A DNA stretch of 64,000 nt from Allobosea sp. AAP35 (GTDB taxonomy: Bacteria > Pseudomonadota > Alphaproteobacteria > Rhizobiales > Beijerinckiaceae), in contig NZ_LJHQ01000056.1 of NCBI RefSeq assembly GCF_001295925.1, positions 25,790 through 89,789 of the forward strand, in the 5' to 3' direction. The notes below the pieces were generated by a model, which was not told the origin of the DNA, searched no databases, and saw only the letters and a list, made by a program, of their open reading frames with translations. Position 1 is the stretch's first letter. Each line of letters begins with the position of its first letter. Of the stretch, positions 19,026 through 27,059 are shown piece after piece. A program made the translations under genes and the position numbers.

Positions 19026-20305
19026 ACCGCCTCCAGCGCCTGTGCCAGGTCCGAGATCAGGTCCTCGATGTTCTCGATGCCCACCGAGATGCGGATCAGC
19101 GCGTCGGTCAGGCCGATCTCCTCGCGCAATTCGCGGGCGACGCCGGAATGCGTCATCGCCGCGGGGTGCGACACAAGCGTCTCGGTGCCGCCGAGCGAGA
19201 CCGCGAGCTTCATGATCTGGAGATTGTCGAGCAGCGCGAAAGCCTCCTTCTCGCCGCCCACCACGTCGAAGGCGAAGGTCGAGCCGGCGGCCGTGCATTG
19301 CCGGTCGAACACCGCCTTGCGCGGGTCACCGTCCTTGAGGTCGCCGAGATAATGCACCTTGGCCACTTTCGGGTGGCTGGAGAGATAATCCGCGACCAGC
19401 TTGGCGTTCTCGTTGGCGCGGCTCATGCGGATGTCGAGCGTCTCCAGCGAGCGCATCAGCATCCAGCAGGAGTTCGGGTCGGCTTGGGTGCCCAGCGATC
19501 CGCGCCAGCTCTTCACCTGCCGGACCAGCGCTTCCGAGCCGCTGATCGAGCCGCCGACGAGGTCGGAATGGCCGCCGACATATTTCGTCAGCGAGAGTAG
19601 CGAGAGATCGGCGCCCTGCTTCAGCGGCTTCTGGTATTTCGGGCCGAGCATGGTGTTGTCGACAACGACCGGCGGGCGATGGCCCTGCGATTTTTCCAGT
19701 TCGTCGGCGATCAGCTTGCAGGCGGCGAGATCGACCAGCCCGTTGGTTGGGTTGGCCGGCGTCTCGACCAGGATCATGCCGACACGGCCTTTGGCGGCTG
19801 CAGCCTGGGCGCTGGCCCGCATCTGCACGATGTCGAGACCGTCGGTGAATCCGAAAGCGGTGACGCCGGAGGCGCCCATCTGGTTCTTGAGCAGGGTTTC
19901 GGTGCCGCCATAGAGCGGGCGGGAGTGGATGATCGTGTCGCCCGGCCGCAGGAAGGCGAAGCAGGTCGTGGCGATCGCCGCCATGCCGCTGGCGAAGACG
20001 GCGCATTTTTCCGCCTCGTCCCAAATCGCCAGCCGATCCTCCAGGATTTCCATATTGGGGTGGTTGAAGCGCGAATAGACCAGGCCGGGCTTCTCGCCCG
20101 GCTTGGGCTGCCGACGGCCGGAGGTGAAGTCGAAGAAATCCTTGCCCTGCTGGGCATTGGCGAAAACGAAGGTCGAGGTCAGGAAGATCGGCGGCTTGAG
20201 CGAGCCTTCCGACATCGCCGGCGAGTAGCCGAAGCCCATCATCAGCGTCTCGGGATGGAGCTTGCGGTTGGCGATGCGGTCCTTGTGATAATTGTCTTCG
20301 CTCAT
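19022..20305 (-). CDS. Cys/Met metabolism PLP-dependent enzyme (cystathionine gamma-synthase / methionine gamma-lyase-like)
   Basis: This 427-residue fold-type I enzyme has the Tyr-Arg pair YSRFNHPN, FASGMAAI stacking region, ETPANPTNGLVDL, Asp-containing VVVDNTMLGP and the PLP lysine in SLLSLTKYVGGHSD. The C-terminal SLGGTETLVSHPAAMTHSG is standard. A Lrp-type regulator is divergently transcribed 150 bp away, the arrangement seen for mdeR-mdeA, which favours a catabolic methionine gamma-lyase role over biosynthesis. Chemistry cannot be settled from sequence. The downstream lytic transglycosylase overlaps its stop. Confidence 0.88.
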   Translation of the reverse strand: MSEDNYHKDRIANRKLHPETLMMGFGYSPAMSEGSLKPPIFLTSTFVFANAQQGKDFFDFTSGRRQPKPGEKPGLVYSRFNHPNMEILEDRLAIWDEAEKCAVFASGMAAIATTCFAFLRPGDTIIHSRPLYGGTETLLKNQMGASGVTAFGFTDGLDIVQMRASAQAAAAKGRVGMILVETPANPTNGLVDLAACKLIADELEKSQGHRPPVVVDNTMLGPKYQKPLKQGADLSLLSLTKYVGGHSDLVGGSISGSEALVRQVKSWRGSLGTQADPNSCWMLMRSLETLDIRMSRANENAKLVADYLSSHPKVAKVHYLGDLKDGDPRKAVFDRQCTAAGSTFAFDVVGGEKEAFALLDNLQIMKLAVSLGGTETLVSHPAAMTHSGVARELREEIGLTDALIRISVGIENIEDLISDLAQALEAV

Positions 20306-20403
20306 GACGATCTCCCTGTCGAACCGCGGCCGGCCAGCGCCGATCCGTTCGTCTGAAGATAAGGCCGCCAGCCGGCGATTGCTTGGATGGCTTCATCTGT
20401 CTA

Positions 20404-20441
20404 GAATTTCATTTCAGCATGATCCTGCCAAAAATCAATTC
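20404..20441. promoter_or_regulatory. Possible Lrp-type operator between divergent lyase and regulator genes
   Basis: An imperfect A/T-rich inverted repeat, GAATTTCATTT ... AAAATCAATTC, lies just upstream of the Lrp gene (start 20456) in the 150-bp divergent gap. Lrp/AsnC proteins favour such sequences. Eight of 13 arm positions match, so support is modest. Confidence 0.35.
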
Positions 20442-20455
20442 ATGAGGAGCAGTCC

Positions 20456-20914
20456 ATGCTCGACAGCGTCGATCGCCGCATGCTCGCCGTCCTCCAGGAA
20501 GATGGGCGCATCACCAATCAGGATCTTTCGCAGAGGGTCGGGCTCTCGCCGACGCCCTGTCTGCGCCGGCTGAAGCGGCTGGAGGACACCGGCGTGATCC
20601 AGGGATATTCGGCCACCGTCGACCCCAAGGCCTATGGTCTGCCTTTCAGTGTCTTCGTCTCGGTGCGGCTCTCGCAGCAGACGCAGGAGCACATCGCCGA
20701 ATTCGAGAAGGCGGTCGAGGGCTGGAACGAGGTGACCGAATGCTACCTGATGACCGGCAGCCAGGACTATCTGCTGCGCGTGCTGACCGACGGTATCGAG
20801 GGCTATGAGCGCTTCCTGAAGCAGAAGATGACGCGGCTGAAATGCATCCAGTCGGTCGAATCGAATTTCGCGCTGGCTACCGTCAAGAAGCGCATCGGCC
20901 TGCCGCCCTTATGA
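20456..20914 (+). CDS. Lrp/AsnC family transcriptional regulator
   Basis: This 152-residue regulator has an N-terminal winged helix (DRRMLAVLQEDGRITNQDLS, then QRVGLSPTPCLRRLKRLEDT, about 5-50) and a C-terminal RAM ligand-binding domain (about 68-145, with YLMTGSQDYLLRVLTDGIEG). It is divergent from the PLP-lyase gene and probably controls it in response to an amino acid such as methionine. GAGGAGC precedes the ATG. The next gene is convergent, 16 bp away. Confidence 0.93.
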   Translation: MLDSVDRRMLAVLQEDGRITNQDLSQRVGLSPTPCLRRLKRLEDTGVIQGYSATVDPKAYGLPFSVFVSVRLSQQTQEHIAEFEKAVEGWNEVTECYLMTGSQDYLLRVLTDGIEGYERFLKQKMTRLKCIQSVESNFALATVKKRIGLPPL

Positions 20915-20930
20915 GCGGCCCGGCCCGATC

Positions 20931-21965
20931 TCAGGCGCCCTTGCCGCGATCCATGGCGCGGCGCACGACCTGCGTGACCTCGCTGTCGGACAGGAAGAGA
21001 TCGTGCCGCAGCATGCTCCAGCCGCGCCCTTGCGTATCGGCGACGCGCACGCCCAGCGCTTCGAGACGCGAGCGGTCGGCGGCGCCGGCGCGGGCGACAC
21101 CGCCGGCAAGGCGGGACGAAATCGCCAAGGCTCGGTCGCCCGGATCGATGATCAGCGTCATGCGACGGGCCAGCGGGCCGAGCTTGCCGACCGTCTGCTC
21201 GAAGGCGTCGATGTCGATGTCGGGCGAAGCGAGCACGACCGAACCGATGCGCGCATAGACATCGGCCGAATCGCGCAGTTCGCGCAGGCCTTCCAGCGTC
21301 AGGAAGGTGCCCATCGAATGGGCGACGATGTGGATGCGGCCGACGGTCGGGTTGGCGACGAGCGCCTGCAAGGCCCTGACGAAGCCGTCGCGCGACCACA
21401 GCGCGCTTTCGCGGTCATAGGCATAGTCGAACAGCTTGCCGCCCGAGGGCCAGGAGAAGATCGCGGTTCGGCCCTGGAATTCGAGCGAATGCGAGAGCTG
21501 GCCGGCACTGCGCGCAGCCGATTCGAAGGTCTCGTTGTAGCCGTGAATGTAGAGCAGCACGTCGCGTCCGGTCGCGGCCTGGGCGAAAGCGCGGCCGGCA
21601 TCGGCGGAGGTCTGGCTGTCGAGCCCCAGAACCGCCCAATCGCCGCTGACGACAGAGGAAACGCGGCCCGAGATTCCGTCCGCGGGCGGCGAAAGGCGCG
21701 CCTCGGCAAAGGTCAGCGAACCACGATCGGAGCCGAAGAAAGGCTGGCGCGGGCCGACGGGCTTGCGCGTCGTCACGACGAGGAGCTCCGGCTCCTTGCC
21801 GATCGCCGAGGCGTCGGCGCGGGTCGGCTCCGAGAAGGGCGAGACGGCGACTTCGCTCTGGGCGCAGGCCGAGAGCGACAGCGCGAGCAGCGCGGCAAGC
21901 GCCGCCCGACGGCAGGTGAGAGCGTGCCGCAAACCAAGCATCGTGTCAGGCATCCAGTCGATCAT
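20931..21965 (-). CDS. Lipoprotein alpha/beta hydrolase (DUF900 family), copy 1
   Basis: This protein has about 344 residues. An N-terminal signal with lipobox LSLSAC predicts a lipid-anchored envelope protein. The DUF900 fold shows LLYIHGYNETFESAARSAGQ, FSWPSGG, YDRESALWSRD and the nucleophile elbow HSMGTFLTLEGLR. A C-terminal RHDLFLSDSEV supplies the likely catalytic His. The start could be Met 1, 5 or 9 (21965, 21953 or 21941). It is followed in tandem, upstream on the same strand, by a paralogue (22064-23227). Substrate unknown. Confidence 0.85.
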   Translation of the reverse strand: MIDWMPDTMLGLRHALTCRRAALAALLALSLSACAQSEVAVSPFSEPTRADASAIGKEPELLVVTTRKPVGPRQPFFGSDRGSLTFAEARLSPPADGISGRVSSVVSGDWAVLGLDSQTSADAGRAFAQAATGRDVLLYIHGYNETFESAARSAGQLSHSLEFQGRTAIFSWPSGGKLFDYAYDRESALWSRDGFVRALQALVANPTVGRIHIVAHSMGTFLTLEGLRELRDSADVYARIGSVVLASPDIDIDAFEQTVGKLGPLARRMTLIIDPGDRALAISSRLAGGVARAGAADRSRLEALGVRVADTQGRGWSMLRHDLFLSDSEVTQVVRRAMDRGKGA

Positions 21966-22063
21966 GAGGGGCCGAGTTGGCCAGTGCCATCTTAACGACA
22001 GGCTAACGCGGCCAGAATGCGGCGATCTTTGGAAGAACGCGAGCCGATGCGGCAGATAGCGGC

Positions 22064-23227
22064 TCAGCGGCCGCCCGAGATGATGGATACCGGCGCGGTG
22101 ACTACGAGACCGACGGTCGAGCCGACTGTGCCGACAACACCGCCCGCGATATCGCCGAGACGGTCGCCGAGCTGGGGCCCGGCCGTTTCGATGCCGCCAT
22201 CCTCCTTCAGCCTGCGACCGATCATCTGCACGACCTTGGGCGACTGTGCGAACTTGCTGTGGTTCAGGCTGTCGCCGGAGGCCACGTCCGACAGATCGAT
22301 GATGCGGGCGCCGAGCTTCTCCAACTCGGCGATGATGTCCTTGTCCTTGGCGGAGATCGCCCCCAGCCGCGTCTTGTCGCCTGCGAAACGCCGCGAGAAG
22401 TCGAGCGCGCGATCATCGGCCGAAACGAAGATCGTCACCGGGCGCTTGATTTCCGCCATCTGGGTCCTGAAAACGTCAAGATCGACATCGGGCGCGGCCA
22501 GAATGATGTCGCGCAGCTTGCCGCCGAAGGTCCCGTCACCACGGATCGCAGCCTGCCGCACCGCTTCCAGCGTCAGAAGCGTGCCCATCGAATGGGCCAG
22601 GATATCCATGCGCGTCGTGCCGAGATCGCGCGCGATCGCCCGCAGATTGCGCTCGAGGAAGTCGCGCGAATAATAGGCGCTCTCGCGATCATAGGGGTAG
22701 GCCAGCAACTGTCCGCGCGAGGGCCAGGTGAACAGCACCGGCACGCCCTTGAAGCCCGAATCATGAATGATCTGGGCAAAGCGGAACGCCGCATCGGCGA
22801 AATTCGTGTTGAAGCCATGGACGAAGACCAGCACGTCGCGTTCCGCGGGCGGCCGCCGCAGGATCTCGCGGCGCACATCGGCGACGATGGGCGCAAGATC
22901 GAGCCGCTTCAGATTCGTGATCGTGAAATGCTTGGCAGGATCGCCCGGTCCGGAATCGGGCAGTTCCAGTTCGCCGGTCTTGTGGCTCTTCGGGACCGTG
23001 AAATCCAGGCGGGCAAAGGCCAGCCGGGGTCCGCGCTCGCCGCTGAAGAAGACCGGCTCGAGCGAGGTCTCGCGCGTCGTCGCGACGAACATCTCGACCT
23101 TGCCCGCGATCTCGGTCGATGGCGTTGCGTTGATGTTCAGCACCCGCGGCGTCCCGCAGGCGCCCAGTGCCAAGGGCACAAACACAGCCCATGCGAGAAC
23201 CCGCAACCGCAACACTCGCATGATCAT
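22064..23227 (-). CDS. Lipoprotein alpha/beta hydrolase (DUF900 family), copy 2
   Basis: This 387-residue paralogue of the neighbouring gene has lipobox LALGAC, VFVHGFNTNFADAAFRFAQ, FTWPSRG, YDRESAYYSRD, HSMGTLLTLEAVR, an Asp in VSADDRAL and the late His in LNHSKFAQSPKV. The C-terminal about 40 residues are Gly/Val-rich (GDIAGGVVGTVGSTVGLVV), unlike copy 1, and may associate with membrane. The start is at 23227 (MIMRVLRL), giving a compact lipoprotein signal; Met 3 is possible. Probably co-transcribed with copy 1. Confidence 0.85.
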   Translation of the reverse strand: MIMRVLRLRVLAWAVFVPLALGACGTPRVLNINATPSTEIAGKVEMFVATTRETSLEPVFFSGERGPRLAFARLDFTVPKSHKTGELELPDSGPGDPAKHFTITNLKRLDLAPIVADVRREILRRPPAERDVLVFVHGFNTNFADAAFRFAQIIHDSGFKGVPVLFTWPSRGQLLAYPYDRESAYYSRDFLERNLRAIARDLGTTRMDILAHSMGTLLTLEAVRQAAIRGDGTFGGKLRDIILAAPDVDLDVFRTQMAEIKRPVTIFVSADDRALDFSRRFAGDKTRLGAISAKDKDIIAELEKLGARIIDLSDVASGDSLNHSKFAQSPKVVQMIGRRLKEDGGIETAGPQLGDRLGDIAGGVVGTVGSTVGLVVTAPVSIISGGR

Positions 23228-23346
23228 CGCCAGACAGCTTTCGTCGCGAAAAGGGTAACAATGAGGCGAGCATCGCCCCGCAGCGAAGCCACGTTGTCCC
23301 CAACCCAAACCTTGTCGCAAGCCACCCAGCCTTGCTAGGTGGCGTT

Positions 23347-24333
23347 ATGGCCGATCTCACCGCCGCTGTCACCGCCCTTGCCGCAGCGTTAGCCGCTGGC
23401 GACCGCGCAGCGTTGGCGCGGGCCATCACACTGGCAGAGTCGCGCCGGGCCGACCATCGCGAGCAGGCGAGCGCCCTGATTCAGCACCTTCTCCCCAGGA
23501 CCGGCGGCGCGACCCGCGTCGGCATCACCGGCGTGCCCGGCGTCGGCAAATCGACCGCGATCGACGCGCTCGGCTGCTTTTTGACGGCCAGAGGCCACAA
23601 GGTTGCGGTCTTGGCCGTGGACCCTTCATCGACCCGCACCGGCGGCTCGATCCTCGGCGACAAGACCCGCATGGCGCGGTTGGCTGTCGATCCCCACGCC
23701 TATATCCGCCCCTCCCCGTCATCGGGGACCCTGGGTGGCGTGGCGGCCCGGACACGCGAAACCATGCTGCTCTGCGAGGCGGCGGGTTTCGACGTCATCC
23801 TGGTCGAGACGGTCGGCGTCGGCCAGTCGGAGACCGCCGTGGCGGATCTGACCGATTTCTTCCTGGTGCTGATGCTGCCCAATGCCGGCGACGAACTGCA
23901 AGGCATCAAGAAGGGCATCATCGAGCTTGCCGACATGATTGCGGTCAACAAGGCCGATGGCTCGGGAGCGACAGCCGCGCGCATGGCGGCTGCGCAATAT
24001 CAGGCTGCGCTGCACATCCTGGCCCCGGCATCGACGCTGTGGTCGACGCCGGCAGTCACGATCTCGGCTCTGACCGGCGAAGGCCTCGAAGCACTTTGGG
24101 CTAAGATCGAGGAGCACCGTGCCCGCCATGATGCGAAGGGGCTGATCGCCGAGAAGCGACGCCGCCAGGACGTGAAGTGGATGTGGGCGATGGTCCAGGA
24201 CAGGCTTCAGGCCCGATTGCGCCAGGACCCTGCGCTCAAGGCTCGCACCCCGGCGCTCGAGGCGGCTGTTGCGGCCGGCACGCTGTCGCCTACGCTGGCA
24301 GCCGAGGAGATCGCCCAGGCTCTGGGGCTCTAA
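23347..24333 (+). CDS. meaB: Methylmalonyl-CoA mutase-associated GTPase MeaB (ArgK family)
   Basis: This 328-residue G3E-type GTPase protects and reloads the adenosylcobalamin mutase. G1 GVPGVGKS, VDPSSTRTGGSILGDKTRM, the Asp/Glu region VETVGVGQSE and base-recognition NKAD are present; the C-terminal helical tail mediates dimerisation. ATG 23347 is preceded by AGGTGG at good distance; a TTG five codons upstream is less likely. Its expected clients mutA and mutB lie 10-16 kb upstream in the same window. Confidence 0.95.
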   Translation: MADLTAAVTALAAALAAGDRAALARAITLAESRRADHREQASALIQHLLPRTGGATRVGITGVPGVGKSTAIDALGCFLTARGHKVAVLAVDPSSTRTGGSILGDKTRMARLAVDPHAYIRPSPSSGTLGGVAARTRETMLLCEAAGFDVILVETVGVGQSETAVADLTDFFLVLMLPNAGDELQGIKKGIIELADMIAVNKADGSGATAARMAAAQYQAALHILAPASTLWSTPAVTISALTGEGLEALWAKIEEHRARHDAKGLIAEKRRRQDVKWMWAMVQDRLQARLRQDPALKARTPALEAAVAAGTLSPTLAAEEIAQALGL

Positions 24334-24368
24334 CGAAAAAAACGGTTCAGCATGGAGACGCGCGGCCG

Positions 24369-24998
24369 ATGGACATTCTGATTACCGGCTTCGGCCCGTT
24401 TCCGCGCGTGCGCATCAACCCGACGACAGCACTGGCACGCGCGGTCGCGGTTCGTCTGCGACATGCGGGGCTGGACGCGCGCGCGCTCATCCTCGAAACC
24501 AGCTACGGCAAGGGCCTGCCGGAATTGCAGGCCCAGCTGGCGGCGACACGCCCGAAAGCCATCCTGATGCTGGGGCTCGCCGCGCGGGCCCGCACGGTGC
24601 GCGTCGAGCTGTTCGCGCGCGGCCATGCCAGTCCGCTTCATCCCGACGCCACCGGCGCGACGCCGCATGCCGCCGCCGCCGTATCGGCGGCCCTGCCGCT
24701 GCGCACGACCGGCAATGCGCCCGGCGCGCTTGCTGCGCTGGAACGGCGGGGCCTTCGCAGCGCCCTGTCGCCTTCCGCCGGGCGCTATCTCTGCGATGCC
24801 TGCTATGCCGCCGCGCTCCGGCGGACGGGAGGCGACGCGACGCCGGTGCTGTTCGTGCATGTGCCGTGGCTGCGCCCGGGGCCGGGCCAGCGTCCGCATG
24901 AGCGGGTGGCAGCGTTCAGGCCCGGCGCCGACAAGCTCACCCGCAGCCTGGCCGAGATCGGAGCCGCCCTGGCGAGGCAGGGTCGCCGATTGCGCTAA
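24369..24998 (+). CDS. pcp: Pyrrolidone-carboxylate peptidase (C15 family)
   Basis: This 209-residue cytosolic cysteine peptidase removes N-terminal pyroglutamate. The start MDILITGFGPFPRVRINPT is canonical. The nucleophile Cys sits in GRYLCDACY (normally YxCN), and the His in VLFVHVPWLRP. The Glu region GLAARARTVRVELFARG is divergent from the usual GLAxGR..I.xE pattern, and the active-site CN is CD here, so activity may be altered. It lies 35 nt after meaB, on the same strand. Confidence 0.82.
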   Translation: MDILITGFGPFPRVRINPTTALARAVAVRLRHAGLDARALILETSYGKGLPELQAQLAATRPKAILMLGLAARARTVRVELFARGHASPLHPDATGATPHAAAAVSAALPLRTTGNAPGALAALERRGLRSALSPSAGRYLCDACYAAALRRTGGDATPVLFVHVPWLRPGPGQRPHERVAAFRPGADKLTRSLAEIGAALARQGRRLR

Positions 24999-25068
24999 AG
25001 CCCGTCCCGGAATGGCACGGCCCGCCGCGGCACGGCGCTTGAACCGTCGTACACTCACGGAGGTGCAG

Positions 25069-26445
25069 ATGGTCCTTTCCCGACGGTCGCTGCTAACGGC
25101 GGCCTTTTTCGGCACAGGCTCGCTCATGGCCCCACCGGCGCTCGCCCAGACGTCGCGGCGCCCGATCGCAGGCGCGCTGGGTTCCTTTGGGGTCGATGCG
25201 GCGCAGTTCGGCTTGCGGCCGGGTTCGCCCGACGATCAGTCGCGCCAGTTGCAAACCGCGCTGGCAGAAGCCACCCGGCGCGAGGCGCCGTTGATGCTCG
25301 CGCCTGGTCGCTACCGCATCGCGCGCGTCGCTCTGCCAGACGGCGCAAGCCTGATCGGCATCGAGGGCGCGACGAGGCTGGTCGCGGCCCAGGGGGGGCC
25401 GCTGCTGGTCGCGCGCGGCCTGCGACGGGTCTCCCTCACGGGGGTGACCCTCGACGGGGTCGGCATCCGCATCGCGGGTCGCGAAGGGCTGCTCAACGCG
25501 GATGACGTCGCCGATATCTCCATCCGCGATTGCGCCTTCATCGACGCCGGCGCGCTCGGGCTGGTGTTCAACCGCACCGGCGGCAGCGTCGAAACCAGTC
25601 GCTTCCAGAGGATGCGCGAAGCCGCGCTGTTCTCTCTGGATTCGCGCGGCCTGCAGATCGAACGCAACCGCGTCGAGGATTGCGGCAATAACGGCATCCA
25701 GCTCTGGCGCGGCCAGCCCGGCGACGAACGCTCGTTCATCAGGGGCAACCGCATCGAGCGCATCCGGGCCGATGCCGGCGGCGATGGACCCCATGGCAAC
25801 GGCATCAGCCTTTACAAGGCCGGCGGCGCCATCATCGAAGGCAATCAGCTGCGCGATTGCGCGCTGACCTTCATCCGCAACAATTCCGGCTCCAGCGTGC
25901 AGATTCTCGGCAATCAGGGCAAGCGCTGCGGCGAATGCGGGATCTATTCCGAATTTGCCTTCGAGGGCGCGATCGTCGCCAACAATATCGTCGAGGATTG
26001 CGCGCAGGGCGCCAACATCACCAATCTCGACCATGGCGGCAGATTGTCGGTGTTTGCCAACAACATCATCCGCAATGCCCGCAAAGGCCTCTATCCTGGC
26101 GTCAAGGAGCCCATCGGCGGGATGGGCGTTCATATCGAGGCGGAGGCCACCGTCACCGGCAACGTCATCGAGGACGCCAGCGACATCGGCATCTCGCTCG
26201 GCTGGTCCTGGGGCATGCGCAACCTCGTCGCGACCGGCAACATGGTCCGCCGCACCGGCATCGGCATCTCCGTCTCGCTGGTGCCCAAGCAGCGCAACGT
26301 GGTGATCTCCGGCAACGTCATCGCGGAGGCGAGCCGCGGCGCGGTCGTCGGCACGGAGTATGGCAAGGCGGTCACCGGGGATTTGACAAGGACGCCCGAC
26401 GCGCGGGCGACCGGCATCCGGGTCGAGGGCAACGCGGCGGGATGA
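25069..26445 (+). CDS. Tat-exported right-handed beta-helix protein (TIGR03808 family)
   Basis: The protein has 458 residues. A twin-arginine signal SRRSLLTAAFFG occurs at the N-terminus with ALAQ cleavage near 28. The body is a parallel beta-helix with repeated turns, including GLQIERNRVEDCGNNGIQLW, GGAIIEGNQLRDCALTFIRN and ATVTGNVIEDASDIGISLGW. This corresponds to the Rhizobiales family of Tat-translocated repeat proteins of unknown function; a polysaccharide lyase or epimerase activity would fit the fold but is unproven. ATG 25069 has GGAGGTG upstream. Confidence 0.87.
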   Translation: MVLSRRSLLTAAFFGTGSLMAPPALAQTSRRPIAGALGSFGVDAAQFGLRPGSPDDQSRQLQTALAEATRREAPLMLAPGRYRIARVALPDGASLIGIEGATRLVAAQGGPLLVARGLRRVSLTGVTLDGVGIRIAGREGLLNADDVADISIRDCAFIDAGALGLVFNRTGGSVETSRFQRMREAALFSLDSRGLQIERNRVEDCGNNGIQLWRGQPGDERSFIRGNRIERIRADAGGDGPHGNGISLYKAGGAIIEGNQLRDCALTFIRNNSGSSVQILGNQGKRCGECGIYSEFAFEGAIVANNIVEDCAQGANITNLDHGGRLSVFANNIIRNARKGLYPGVKEPIGGMGVHIEAEATVTGNVIEDASDIGISLGWSWGMRNLVATGNMVRRTGIGISVSLVPKQRNVVISGNVIAEASRGAVVGTEYGKAVTGDLTRTPDARATGIRVEGNAAG

Positions 26446-26448
26446 GGT

Positions 26449-26775
26449 TCAACCGCCAAGGCCGAGGACGAAGGCCAGGCGAAGATCGACATCCGCCATC
26501 TGCGCGTCAGAAAGCCGTCCGACCACCGCCCGGCACTTCCGCCGAAGCACCATGGTAGTTTTGTCCAGCATGACATGACTGTGATCGACTAGCCCGTTTG
26601 ACGCGTTCGGCGCGACCGCTAGGCGGAATGCAGCCGAGATCTCCGTACTCGTCGTAATCAGGCATACCAGCGTCGTATCGACATCATCGATGAGATCGTT
26701 CTGAACGACCAGCGCAGGGCGGGGCTTGCCGTGTTCACCCTGCGCCGCAACGATGACCACATCGCCTCGCTTCAT
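26449..26775 (-). CDS. MazF/PemK-type toxin
   Basis: This 108-residue endoribonuclease-fold protein has the MazF N-terminal strand MKRGDVVIVAAQGEHGKPRP with the conserved Arg/Pro loop, ALVVQNDLID, TTLVCLITTSTE and the dimer strand RKCRAVVGRLSDAQM. Members cut single-stranded RNA. It overlaps the antitoxin by 4 nt and converges with the beta-helix gene, 3 nt away. Confidence 0.88.
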   Translation of the reverse strand: MKRGDVVIVAAQGEHGKPRPALVVQNDLIDDVDTTLVCLITTSTEISAAFRLAVAPNASNGLVDHSHVMLDKTTMVLRRKCRAVVGRLSDAQMADVDLRLAFVLGLGG

Positions 26776-26999
26776 TTGTCTTCAGCGGGCCAGTCAGTCA
26801 GCGCCTCGACGAACGCGATATCATCCGTCTCAGCGGGACTCTCACGGATTGCTGTCATCTCTCGCTTCAACTGCGCCAGAAACGCCGGATCCTTCGTGTC
26901 GAAGGTCCAGAGCCTGACCTCTTTCAGCCCTGCCGCCTTCTTGGCGGCGCGGTAGCGGGCCTGCTTGGTCAGACCGTCCTTCAAGGCGGGACGCGGCAT
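26772..26999 (-). CDS. MazE-like antitoxin (DUF3018 family)
   Basis: This 75-residue protein has a basic N-terminus MPRPALKDGLTKQARYRAAK, then KEVRLWTFDTKDPAFLAQLK and an acidic C-terminus (SPAETDDIAFVEALTDWPAE) that would cover the toxin. DUF3018 proteins are regularly found beside MazF. It is first in the pair and ends overlapping the toxin start. Confidence 0.85.
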   Translation of the reverse strand: MPRPALKDGLTKQARYRAAKKAAGLKEVRLWTFDTKDPAFLAQLKREMTAIRESPAETDDIAFVEALTDWPAEDK

Positions 27000-27059
27000 G
27001 GCGGGTCTCCCCCAGTCGAAAGTTCTGGCGTCGAAAGGTAACGCGCGACCTTTCGCTGG

